Origin: Achromobacter sp.
Lineage (GTDB): Bacteria; Pseudomonadota; Gammaproteobacteria; Burkholderiales; Burkholderiaceae_B
NCBI GenBank assembly: GCA_003454835.1
Contig: DMTA01000363.1
Span: 564-7,827 of the forward strand
Direction of reading: 5' to 3'
DNA: 7,264 nucleotides
The notes below the pieces were generated by a model. The model was not told the DNA's origin. It did not search any database and saw only the letters and a program-made list of their open reading frames with translations. Position numbers and translations under genes: made by a program. This document shows positions 1-6,066 of this stretch, piece after piece (the first letter of the stretch is position 1; every line of letters starts with the position of its first letter).

Positions 1-893
1 ACGCCCGCGGCGGCGGACTTGAGCCACGTTTCAAACGCCTTCAGCGCGTCGGACCGTTCGCTGCGTTGCGGATAACCGAAGTAGTACCCCTGGCTGACCG
101 CCAGCGACTGCGGCACCGGCAAGGCAAGCGCGCCCTGGTCCAACGCCGGCTGCGCCAGAAAGCGCGGTATCAGCCCGACGCCCAGGCCGGCCTGCACGGC
201 CGCCATCACCATGGTGAACAGCTCGTAGCGCGGGCCGCCGGCCGCTTGCGGCCCATACAGATAGCCATTGGCCGTGTACCACTGGCGCCAGGCGTCGGGC
301 CGCGAGGCCAGATGCAGATGCGTCATGCCGGTCAGGGCGCCGCCGCCCTGCTCCGCCACGCGTGCCGCCAATTCGGGTGCGCAGACCGGCACCAGTTCGC
401 GTTCGGGAAACAGCAGCCCGCCTTGCGTGCCGGGCCAGAGCCCGTCCCCGTGATACAGCGCGCCGTCGAACGGCTGGTCCTTGAACTGGAACGGCAGCGT
501 GCGCACGGACAGGCTGACGGTGATGTCGCCGTGCTCGCGCTGGAAGTCGGCCAGCCGCGGGATCAGCCAGGTGGTGGCCAGCGTGGGCACAACGGCAATG
601 TGGATGCTGCGCCCCATGCCGGTCCGGCTGACGAGACCGAAGGTGTCCTTCTCGATCTGGTCCAGATGGTGACGGATTCGGCCTGCGTATTCGGCGCCGT
701 GATCGGTCAGCACGATCCGGCGGCGCACCCGGGTGAACAGCTGCACGCCCAGCCGGGCCTCCAGACTGGCCACCTGCCGGTAGACGGCGCTGTGTGTCAG
801 CGACAGCTCTTCGGCGGCGCGCGAAAAGCTGCCCAGCCGCGCCGACGCCTCGAACGCCTGCAGGGCGCTTAGATTGGGAATGCCGTTTCTCAT
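1..893 (-). CDS. LysR-family transcriptional regulator (3' end cut off by window)
   Basis: Reading the minus strand from ATG at 893-891 gives 297 open codons to the window edge with no stop, so only the last few residues are likely missing (LysR proteins are usually about 300 residues). Residues 5-65 form the winged helix-turn-helix: LSALQAFEASARLGSFSRAA, then a recognition helix around SLTHSAVYRQVASLE and the RLGVQLFTR wing. Residues 90-297 are the periplasmic-binding-protein-like effector domain; it opens with IHIAVVPTLATTWLIPRL and later has AAVQAGLGVGLIPRF, both typical of the GcvA-like branch. It should bind DNA as an oligomer and respond to a small-molecule inducer that I cannot name. 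The divergent ThDP enzyme gene is its most likely target, and self-repression through the shared gap is usual for the family. No strong Shine-Dalgarno precedes the ATG; I chose it because the HTH begins right after it. Confidence 0.93.
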   Translation of the reverse strand, partial: MRNGIPNLSALQAFEASARLGSFSRAAEELSLTHSAVYRQVASLEARLGVQLFTRVRRRIVLTDHGAEYAGRIRHHLDQIEKDTFGLVSRTGMGRSIHIAVVPTLATTWLIPRLADFQREHGDITVSLSVRTLPFQFKDQPFDGALYHGDGLWPGTQGGLLFPERELVPVCAPELAARVAEQGGGALTGMTHLHLASRPDAWRQWYTANGYLYGPQAAGGPRYELFTMVMAAVQAGLGVGLIPRFLAQPALDQGALALPVPQSLAVSQGYYFGYPQRSERSDALKAFETWLKSAAAG

Positions 894-905
894 GTAACTG
901 ATACC

Positions 906-919
906 GCCGGAAGTCCGGC
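906..919. promoter_or_regulatory. 14-bp dyad just upstream of the LysR start
   Basis: GCCGGA and TCCGGC form a perfect 6-bp inverted repeat around a 2-base centre, 13 bases upstream of the LysR start codon. It could be an operator or a small hairpin in the regulator's leader. In such GC-rich DNA a chance occurrence is quite possible. Confidence 0.25.
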
Positions 920-983
920 CCGCCGCCGCGCGCCCCATGCTGCGGCGCACCAGCCGGGACGTGCCGGAGGATCAACAGAATGT

Positions 984-1000
984 GCAATTTTATCAATTGC
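984..1000. promoter_or_regulatory. Candidate LysR operator: GCAATT-N5-AATTGC dyad
   Basis: The two 6-bp arms are perfect inverted repeats separated by TTATC. They lie in an AT-rich patch of the otherwise GC-rich divergent gap between the regulator and the ThDP enzyme. A 17-bp AT-rich dyad between a LysR gene and its divergent neighbour is the usual place and form of a LysR recognition site. The right arm overlaps the possible -35 hexamer of the enzyme promoter (TTGCGT, 997-1002), which suits activation or repression by a bound regulator. The assignment is inference from position and symmetry. Confidence 0.5.
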
Positions 1001-1025
1001 GTTGTGCGCTCAGGGAACATATGCT
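997..1025 (+). promoter_or_regulatory. Possible sigma70 promoter for the ThDP enzyme gene
   Basis: TTGCGT (997-1002) and TATGCT (1020-1025) are separated by 17 bases, the ideal spacing. The -35 matches the consensus at 3 of 6 and the -10 at 4 of 6, as expected for an activator-dependent promoter. The transcript would start near 1031-1033, giving a leader of only about 30 nt. No experimental support is available. Confidence 0.35.
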
Positions 1026-1060
1026 CGGGAGTTCTACCCTAGGCTAACCACGACACCACC

Positions 1061-2743
1061 ATGCCCCAGCAAGATTCCCGCCTTGGCGGTCACATTCTGG
1101 TCGACCAACTGGTCGCTCAGGGCGTCAAACATGTCTTTTGTGTCCCCGGCGAAAGCTATCTGGCGGTGCTGGACGGCCTGCACGATGCCGACATCAAGGT
1201 CACGGTGTGCCGCCAGGAAGGCGGCGCGGCCATGATGGCCGACGCGCACGGCAAGCTGACGGGCGAGCCCGGCATCTGCATGGTGACACGCGGTCCGGGC
1301 GCCTCCAATGCGCTGGCAGGCGTGCATATTTCCAAGCAGGACTCGTCGCCGATGATCCTGTTCGTGGGCCAGATCGAGCGCGGCATGCGCGAGCGCGAAG
1401 CCTTCCAGGAAATGGACTACCGCGCCGTGTTCGGCACGCAGGCCAAGTGGGTGACCGAGATCGATCAGGTCGAACGCATTCCCGAACTGATCTCGCGCGC
1501 CTTCCACATCGCCACGTCGGGCCGCCCTGGTCCGGTCGTCATTGCGCTGCCGGAAGACATGCTGGTCGAAGCCGCCAAGGTGGCCGACGCGCCGCGCTAC
1601 GAAGTGATTGAATCCGCCCCCACCGCCGGCCAGTTGGCCGACCTGGAAAGGCTGCTGGCTGATGCGAAGAACCCGGTCGCCATTCTGGGCGGCACGCGCT
1701 GGGACGCGCGCGCCGTGCAGGAATTTGCCGACTTCGCGCAGCGCCACGCGCTGCCGACCGCCGTGTCGTTCCGCCGCCAGATGCTGTTCCCGGCCGACCA
1801 TCCGTGCTTCATCGGCGACGTGGGCCTGGGCATCAATCCCGCCCTGCTCAAGCGCGTGGCCGATGCCGACCTGATCCTGCTGGTGGGCGGCCGCATGTCG
1901 GAAAACCCCAGCCAGGCCTATACGCTGCTGGACATTCCGGTGCCCAAGCAAAAGCTGGTGCATGTGCACCCCGATGCCGCCGAGCTGGGCCGCGTGTACC
2001 GCCCCACCCTCGCCATCAACACATCGCCGTCCGCCTTTGCCGCGTCGCTGGCGAACCTGAAGGCGCCGGCCGCCCCGGTCTGGGCCGACGGCGCAAAGGC
2101 CATGCGCGAGTCCTACCTGAAATGGAGCGATCCCGAAACCGTCACCACGCCCGGCGCGCTGCAACTGGGCCAGGTGATGGCGTACCTGGAAAAGACGTTG
2201 CCCGCCGACGCCATCATGACCAACGGCGCGGGCAACTACGCCACCTGGCTGCATCGCTTCCATCGCTTCACGCGCTTTGGCACGCAGTTGGCCCCCACGT
2301 CCGGATCCATGGGTTACGGCCTGCCGGCCGCCGTGGGCGCCAAGCGTGTCTGGCCCGACAAGACCGTCGTGTGCTTCGCGGGCGACGGCTGCTTCCTGAT
2401 GCACGGCCAGGAATTCGCCACGGCGGTGCAGTACGACCTGCCCATCGTCGTGATCCTGGTGGACAACGGCATGTACGGCACGATCCGCATGCACCAGGAA
2501 AAGCACTACCCGGGCCGCATTTCCGCGACCGAGCTCAAGAACCCCGATTTCGCCGACTACGCGCGCGCCTTTGGCGGCCACGGCGAACGCGTGGAGACCA
2601 CCGAACAGTTCGGTCCGGCCTTTGAACGGGCATTGGCCAGCGGCAAGCCGGCGATCCTGCACTGCTTCATCGACCCGGAAACCATCAGCCCGTCCACGAC
2701 CCTCGAGAAGATCCGCGAGGCGGCGCTGAAGGCCCAGCACTGA
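1061..2743 (+). CDS. Thiamine-diphosphate-dependent enzyme, acetolactate synthase/2-oxo-acid decarboxylase superfamily
   Basis: A 560-residue protein with the full three-domain layout. The N-terminal pyrimidine-binding domain (about 8-175) has VPGESYLAVLDGL and the catalytic glutamate E53 in CRQEGGAAMMADA. The central domain (about 190-335) has LILLVGGRMSE. The C-terminal diphosphate-binding domain (about 370-545) has GSMGYGLPAAVGAK and the ThDP/Mg motif GDG (441-443) through DNGMYG (468-473). It should form or break a C-C bond next to a 2-oxo acid carbonyl. The exact substrate cannot be read. No small regulatory subunit gene (ilvH) adjoins it, so a catabolic role is more likely than branched-chain amino acid synthesis. 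The start is forced: an in-frame TAG lies at 1040-1042 and the next ATG is 1061, yet no proper Shine-Dalgarno is present. It is divergent from a LysR gene and upstream of gcdH on the same strand. Alternatives include a 2-oxo-acid decarboxylase or a carboligase. Confidence 0.9.
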   Translation: MPQQDSRLGGHILVDQLVAQGVKHVFCVPGESYLAVLDGLHDADIKVTVCRQEGGAAMMADAHGKLTGEPGICMVTRGPGASNALAGVHISKQDSSPMILFVGQIERGMREREAFQEMDYRAVFGTQAKWVTEIDQVERIPELISRAFHIATSGRPGPVVIALPEDMLVEAAKVADAPRYEVIESAPTAGQLADLERLLADAKNPVAILGGTRWDARAVQEFADFAQRHALPTAVSFRRQMLFPADHPCFIGDVGLGINPALLKRVADADLILLVGGRMSENPSQAYTLLDIPVPKQKLVHVHPDAAELGRVYRPTLAINTSPSAFAASLANLKAPAAPVWADGAKAMRESYLKWSDPETVTTPGALQLGQVMAYLEKTLPADAIMTNGAGNYATWLHRFHRFTRFGTQLAPTSGSMGYGLPAAVGAKRVWPDKTVVCFAGDGCFLMHGQEFATAVQYDLPIVVILVDNGMYGTIRMHQEKHYPGRISATELKNPDFADYARAFGGHGERVETTEQFGPAFERALASGKPAILHCFIDPETISPSTTLEKIREAALKAQH

Positions 2744-2789
2744 ACCCTGCACGGGCGGCATAACCGGCAGCACGACTGTCAGCAAACCC

Positions 2790-2813
2790 GGCGGCGCGTC
2801 CAGACGCACCGCC
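2790..2813 (+). other. GC-rich hairpin after the ThDP gene
   Basis: GGCGG-c-GCGT pairs with ACGC-a-CCGCC around a CCAG loop, with one mismatch; an outer C2789-G2814 pair can be added. It begins 46 bases after the ThDP stop codon. No T-tract follows, so it is not a canonical intrinsic terminator. It may pause RNA polymerase, protect the 3' end, or separate expression of this gene from gcdH. Confidence 0.4.
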
Positions 2814-2836
2814 GTGCAAACCCCAACTTGCCGCCC

Positions 2837-2866
2837 GAATTATTTTAAGTTTAAACTTTCTAGATT
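2837..2866 (+). promoter_or_regulatory. AT-rich island with AAGTTTAAACTT palindrome upstream of gcdH
   Basis: This is the most AT-rich stretch of the left half of the window, in the 155-bp gap before gcdH. It contains a perfect 12-bp palindrome (2847-2858) and a TAGATT (2861-2866) that could serve as a -10 box. No convincing -35 lies at 17 bases. An independent gcdH promoter, with the palindrome as a possible regulator site, is the best reading. This is inferred from composition and position. Confidence 0.4.
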
Positions 2867-2898
2867 CCGATCACGGAAATCCATAGCGGAGACCCAGC

Positions 2899-4092
2899 AT
2901 GTCCTCGAACCCCTCATTCCACTGGCAAGATCCTCTGTTGCTGGACCAGCAACTGACCGAAGAAGAGCGTATGGTGCGCGACGCCGCCTACGCCTACTCG
3001 CAGGACAAGCTGGCTCCCCGCGTGCTCAACGCATTCCGCAACGAGAAGACCGATCCCGAGATCTTCTCCGAAATGGGCGAACTGGGCCTGCTGGGCGCCA
3101 CGATTCCCGTTGAATACGGTGGCGCCGGCCTGAACTACGTCAGCTACGGCCTGATCGCCCGTGAAGTCGAACGCGTCGACTCCGGCTACCGCTCGATGAT
3201 GAGCGTTCAGTCCTCGCTGGTCATGGTGCCGATCAACGAATTCGGCAGCGAAGAACAAAAGAAGAAGTACCTGCCCAAGCTGGCGCGCGGCGAATGGATC
3301 GGCTGCTTCGGCCTGACCGAACCCAACCACGGCTCCGACCCCAACGGCATGGAAACCCGCGCCGTCAAGACGGCCGACGGCTACAAGGTCAGCGGCAACA
3401 AGATGTGGATCACCAACTCGCCCATCGCGGACGTGTTCGTGGTGTGGGCCAAGTGCGTCGGCGGCGACTTCGACGGCAAGATCCGCGGCTTCATCCTTGA
3501 AAAGGGCATGAAGGGCCTGTCGGCTCCCGCCATCCACGGCAAGGTCGGCCTGCGCGCCTCGATCACCGGCGAAATCGTCATGGACGAAGTGGAAGTGTCC
3601 GCCGATCAGATGATGCCCGGCGTGTCGGGCCTGAAGGGTCCGTTCACCTGCCTGAACTCCGCCCGCTACGGCATCGCCTGGGGCGCTGTCGGCGCCGCCG
3701 AGGCTTGCTGGCACACCGCCCGCCAGTACACGCTGGACCGCAAGCAGTTTGGCCGCCCTCTGGCCGCCAACCAGCTGATCCAGAAGAAGCTGGCCGACAT
3801 GCAGACCGAAATCACGCTGGCGCTGCAAGGCTGCCTGCGCCTGGGCCGCATGAAGGACGAAGGCACCGCCGCCGTCGAGATCACCTCGATCATGAAGCGC
3901 AACTCGTGCGGCAAGGCGCTGGACATCGCCCGCCTGGCGCGCGACATGCTCGGCGGCAACGGCATCTCCGACGAGTTCGGCGTCGCCCGCCACCTGGTGA
4001 ACCTGGAAGTGGTCAACACCTACGAAGGCACCCACGACGTGCACGCCCTGATCCTGGGCCGCGCGCAGACGGGCATCCAGGCGTTCTATTGA
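2899..4092 (+). CDS. gcdH: Glutaryl-CoA dehydrogenase
   Basis: A 397-residue FAD enzyme of the acyl-CoA dehydrogenase family. It oxidises and decarboxylates glutaryl-CoA to crotonyl-CoA and CO2 in the catabolism of lysine, tryptophan or glutarate, passing electrons to electron-transfer flavoprotein. The N-terminal helical domain (about 15-130) includes [13 protein letters not shown]98 there corresponds to the substrate-binding arginine of the family. The middle beta domain begins with [13 protein letters not shown] (136-148), followed by MWITNSP (169-175). The C-terminal helical domain carries [20 protein letters not shown] and the catalytic glutamate E376 in [12 protein letters not shown], the arrangement specific to glutaryl-CoA dehydrogenases. 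Length matches the family and no key residue is missing. The ribosome binding site CGGAGA (2887-2892) is 6 bases from the ATG. The CoA-transferase and regulator often found beside gcdH are not next to it here; a ThDP enzyme gene precedes it. An intrinsic terminator follows 47 bases after the stop. Confidence 0.97.
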   Translation: MSSNPSFHWQDPLLLDQQLTEEERMVRDAAYAYSQDKLAPRVLNAFRNEKTDPEIFSEMGELGLLGATIPVEYGGAGLNYVSYGLIAREVERVDSGYRSMMSVQSSLVMVPINEFGSEEQKKKYLPKLARGEWIGCFGLTEPNHGSDPNGMETRAVKTADGYKVSGNKMWITNSPIADVFVVWAKCVGGDFDGKIRGFILEKGMKGLSAPAIHGKVGLRASITGEIVMDEVEVSADQMMPGVSGLKGPFTCLNSARYGIAWGAVGAAEACWHTARQYTLDRKQFGRPLAANQLIQKKLADMQTEITLALQGCLRLGRMKDEGTAAVEITSIMKRNSCGKALDIARLARDMLGGNGISDEFGVARHLVNLEVVNTYEGTHDVHALILGRAQTGIQAFY

Positions 4093-4118
4093 TCGCCTGC
4101 CTGGTGTAGCAAAGGAAG

Positions 4119-4134
4119 CCGCCCGTCTGGGCGG
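4119..4134 (+). other. Small hairpin ahead of the gcdH terminator
   Basis: CCGCCC and GGGCGG pair perfectly around a GTCT loop, six bases before the main terminator stem. It lacks its own T-run. Together the two stems give a tandem-hairpin 3' end for the gcdH transcript. Confidence 0.5.
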
Positions 4135-4139
4135 GCTGA

Positions 4140-4180
4140 CCCCCGAAAGTTGGATTAAATCCAACTTCCGGGGGTTTTTT
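4140..4180 (+). terminator. Rho-independent terminator of gcdH
   Basis: A 16-base stem (4140-4155 with 4159-4174) has one A-C mismatch and closes on a TAA loop; the base is five C-G pairs. Six T residues (4175-4180) follow directly. This is a textbook intrinsic terminator on the plus strand. It isolates gcdH from the toxin cassette downstream. On the minus strand no matching T-run exists, so it is probably one-directional. Confidence 0.93.
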
Positions 4181-4366
4181 CATATCGAAGTACGGCCAGC
4201 GCTTCAAGCCGAGCGCAGCTAGCTAACTGAGTTTCAGGAACTCGAAGTGCGTCGGTCCGATAGGAGGCCGACCTCACGCGCTTCGCGCACTTTCCAAATT
4301 CTTCTGATTTTCGGCCGCTAGACGAAGTGTTGTTCTACGCGAACCGCCAATCTGCAAGGATGAAAT
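4181..4366. other. Spacer between gcdH terminator and toxin cassette
   Basis: I see no gene here. An imperfect inverted repeat GTCGG...CCGAC lies around 4253-4275, and a GCGC-TTC-GCGC hairpin follows near 4279. No tRNA, integrase, IS end or clear promoter is visible, although transcription of the cassette must start here. The ribosome binding site AAGGA (4356-4360) of the next gene is at its right end. Confidence 0.4.
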
Positions 4367-5443
4367 ATGCCAGGCCGCCCGATTGTTCGCGTAGGCGACA
4401 CGACCACGCATGGGGGCACCGTGCTGGAGGGATTCCCTTTCTACAACGTCCTCGGTCGTGCCGCTGCTGGAATGGGGCATATGGTGTCCTGCCCGCGCTG
4501 CGCGGGCGTCTTTCCCATTGCCGAGGGTGTAACTACTTTCGCCATCGCCGATAGCTTTGTCGCAGTCGACGGCATGAAAACGGCCTGCGGCGCTGCGCTG
4601 ATCGCGAGTCAAACTTCTGCAGTCGTGAGCGTCGATCCGGGTGGCATCGCCAGAGCATCGATCGACGGCCCTGCATTTACGAAAAGCTCGCTGACAGATC
4701 AGGCTTTGCCTGAACAGAGACTTTCCAAAGAAAGCAAACGTGCCGACTGTGATCACCCAGACACGGCAATTGCGCTGGCCGAGTACATCGTCCGCGAGAT
4801 GAAGACCAATCCATTTTCCATTCGTGGCCGGCAGATCCATGACGCCAACCATTACGACGCCAATTCGTACTTAGAGGACTGGGAGAGTGCCCCCTGGTAC
4901 ACGAAGCTATCAGGGCGGAAAACCTACTTTGAGAAAATGACGGAAGCGAAACTTTGGGCGTACACGTCATTCGCTGAAATCATCGGCCCGAATCGGCCCT
5001 GGGACCACAAGCCTGCCTTGCAACGCATGCTGGGTTCAAACCTGAACGAGGGCTGGCAGAAGTATGGCGACTTCGACTACTACTATGACATCTGGTCGAA
5101 CATCCATTATGGATACGTCGGCGTCGCACTCGGCTTCAGTACCGCCGAGCTCATCAATTCGGCGGGCATGGCACAGGCGCTCTTGGATGCCTACTCTGCC
5201 GTGCTGAAGAATCGATGGCCGACCATGCAGCACCATCCCGAGAACGGCGCCTGGCCTGCCAGTGCAGACGATGTGCCGGATCATATTTCCATCAAGCTGG
5301 GCTGCGATCTTTATCGCCAGGTCAAACCCCACGAACTGACTACGGCGACTCTCCTGCAAGTGGTTGAAGCCGTACCGATACCTTGGGGGAATGCTCGGAA
5401 TCAAGCCAAAGATATCCACAGGTGCGTTCGCAAGGGGACATGA
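4367..5443 (+). CDS. PAAR-domain T6SS effector with C-terminal polymorphic toxin type 44 (Ntox44) domain
   Basis: A 358-residue two-part protein. Residues 1-90 are a PAAR domain, the metal-bound cone that caps the VgrG spike of the type VI secretion system. It starts with VRVGDTTTHGGTVLEG and has CPRCAGVFPIAEG and VDGMKTACGAALI; H15, H38, C42, C45 and C74 are candidate metal ligands. Residues 91-130 form a polar linker. Residues 133-320 match the bacterial toxin 44 pattern: WDHKP (212-216), DIWSNIHYGYVG (241-252), GFS (256-258) and SAGMAQ (265-270), ending with a DD-P-D-ISIKLG block (301-311). The family is generally listed as a predicted RNase, but its activity is not established to my knowledge. 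There is no signal peptide, as expected for T6SS cargo. RBS AAGGA lies 6 bases from the ATG. No vgrG, adaptor (DUF1795/DUF2169-type) or T6SS core gene is visible, so delivery would use a system elsewhere. The stop codon overlaps the downstream gene, typical of effector-immunity pairs. Confidence 0.93.
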   Translation: MPGRPIVRVGDTTTHGGTVLEGFPFYNVLGRAAAGMGHMVSCPRCAGVFPIAEGVTTFAIADSFVAVDGMKTACGAALIASQTSAVVSVDPGGIARASIDGPAFTKSSLTDQALPEQRLSKESKRADCDHPDTAIALAEYIVREMKTNPFSIRGRQIHDANHYDANSYLEDWESAPWYTKLSGRKTYFEKMTEAKLWAYTSFAEIIGPNRPWDHKPALQRMLGSNLNEGWQKYGDFDYYYDIWSNIHYGYVGVALGFSTAELINSAGMAQALLDAYSAVLKNRWPTMQHHPENGAWPASADDVPDHISIKLGCDLYRQVKPHELTTATLLQVVEAVPIPWGNARNQAKDIHRCVRKGT

Positions 5444-5853
5444 TGGGCTGCGTGCTGAAATTCTTTGCCATCATCATTGGATTACTAGCTGCGCTTTGGT
5501 GTTCCATCGCCTTATGGGGCACGTTCTCGCCAGTAGTGCTCTTACATTATTCCGAACGTGCGACGGATCAAATCGGCGTTTTTTTTAACGACAACCACAA
5601 CACCGCGAAATTCGGTATGAGCCCAGGCGAGACGTCAGTCCACCACACCGCAATGTTCCCGAAGCCCGATATGTGGCTGCTGCTGACGTTTCCCAGCCAG
5701 AGCACTGACTCGCTTGAAATCACCAAGCCGTTCAAGCGAATCGACGTCTGCATCGGACCGGGCGCAAAAATTGAGCGAACAGTGATTCGCCATGGTTTTC
5801 TTGATCGCTTTACCGAGCCGAGCCCCCCCTGCGAGCAGGCGGACAAGCGCTGA
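5443..5853 (+). CDS. Probable membrane-anchored immunity protein for the PAAR-toxin
   Basis: A 136-residue protein that I do not recognise by family. The start is one of two adjacent ATGs (5440 or 5443). The second is preferred because AAGGGG (5432-5437) is 5 bases away rather than 2, and it gives a TGATG overlap with the toxin stop codon. Numbering from the second ATG, one strong hydrophobic segment (about 5-28, FFAIIIGLLAALWCSIALWG) follows a short N-terminus with a lysine, favouring N-in/C-out topology with about 105 residues in the periplasm. The W-C at the end of the segment does not make a lipobox. The soluble part includes MWLLLTF and RIDVCIGPGAKIERTVIRHG. GC content is lower than in the flanks (29 of 60 bases at 5461-5520 by hand count). 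Overlap with the toxin gene, small size and lack of enzyme motifs make immunity the best inference. An accessory membrane protein is the alternative. Confidence 0.75.
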   Translation: MGCVLKFFAIIIGLLAALWCSIALWGTFSPVVLLHYSERATDQIGVFFNDNHNTAKFGMSPGETSVHHTAMFPKPDMWLLLTFPSQSTDSLEITKPFKRIDVCIGPGAKIERTVIRHGFLDRFTEPSPPCEQADKR

Positions 5854-5860
5854 GTCGTGC

Positions 5861-5960
5861 ATTGCATTCCATGAGGTCAGCGCCGCATTTCGCTGGATTA
5901 CGCCGAAGCCAGATCCAGCACACTCACAGGTTCTGGCAACCCGCTTTGTCCGAATGCAAT
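5861..5960. repeat. Nested inverted repeats after the toxin cassette
   Basis: ATTGCATTC (5861-5869) and GAATGCAAT (5952-5960) are perfect 9-bp inverted repeats 82 bases apart. Inside lies GCTGGAT (5892-5898) with ATCCAGC (5913-5919), a 7-bp stem with a 14-base loop. It begins 8 bases after the putative immunity gene. There is no T-tract, so a Rho-independent terminator is not supported. It may be a 3' structured RNA, a remnant at the cassette boundary, or chance. Confidence 0.35.
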
Positions 5961-6010
5961 AAGCCATACGCCCGATCCCGCCCCGCCCGCGCATTGCCGT
6001 AAGCCCGACT

Positions 6011-6022
6011 AGGCGTACGCCT
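6011..6022. promoter_or_regulatory. 12-bp palindrome AGGCGTACGCCT in the TRAP gene leader
   Basis: A perfect palindrome 44 bases before the TRAP start codon, directly next to TGTATACC (6022-6029), which may contain a -10 element. I find no good -35 at 17 bases. Its place suggests an operator for a repressor controlling the binding-protein gene, but the evidence is only symmetry and position. Confidence 0.3.
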
Positions 6023-6066
6023 GTATACCTCTTACGCTTTGCGGGTCCCTTCAAGAGGAGTCGCGC

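Noticed and set aside
31..1020. A 329-codon minus-strand frame and a 268-codon plus-strand frame (66-872) over the LysR gene
   Set aside because: Both overlap the LysR reading frame, which has coherent HTH and effector domains; the alternatives are Arg/Gly/Ala-rich and lack motifs.
1034..2809. A 591-codon open frame on the minus strand opposite the ThDP enzyme
   Set aside because: It is antisense to a gene with clear catalytic motifs; its product is His/Gly/Arg/Ala-rich low-complexity sequence typical of the shadow frame of GC-rich coding DNA.
2914..4164. A 416-codon minus-strand open frame opposite gcdH
   Set aside because: Same kind of shadow; gcdH is intact and unmistakable, and the antisense product has no recognisable domain and runs into the terminator stem.
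4181..4366. Possible tRNA or attachment site where the toxin cassette might have integrated
   Set aside because: No tRNA-like cloverleaf, direct repeat flanking the cassette or integrase gene could be seen; the hairpins here are short and imperfect.
5383..5442. An upstream TTG start for the putative immunity protein, adding 20 residues
   Set aside because: It would lie deep in the toxin gene, puts a polar charged stretch before the TM segment and has no suitable RBS, whereas the ATGs at 5440/5443 follow AAGGGG.
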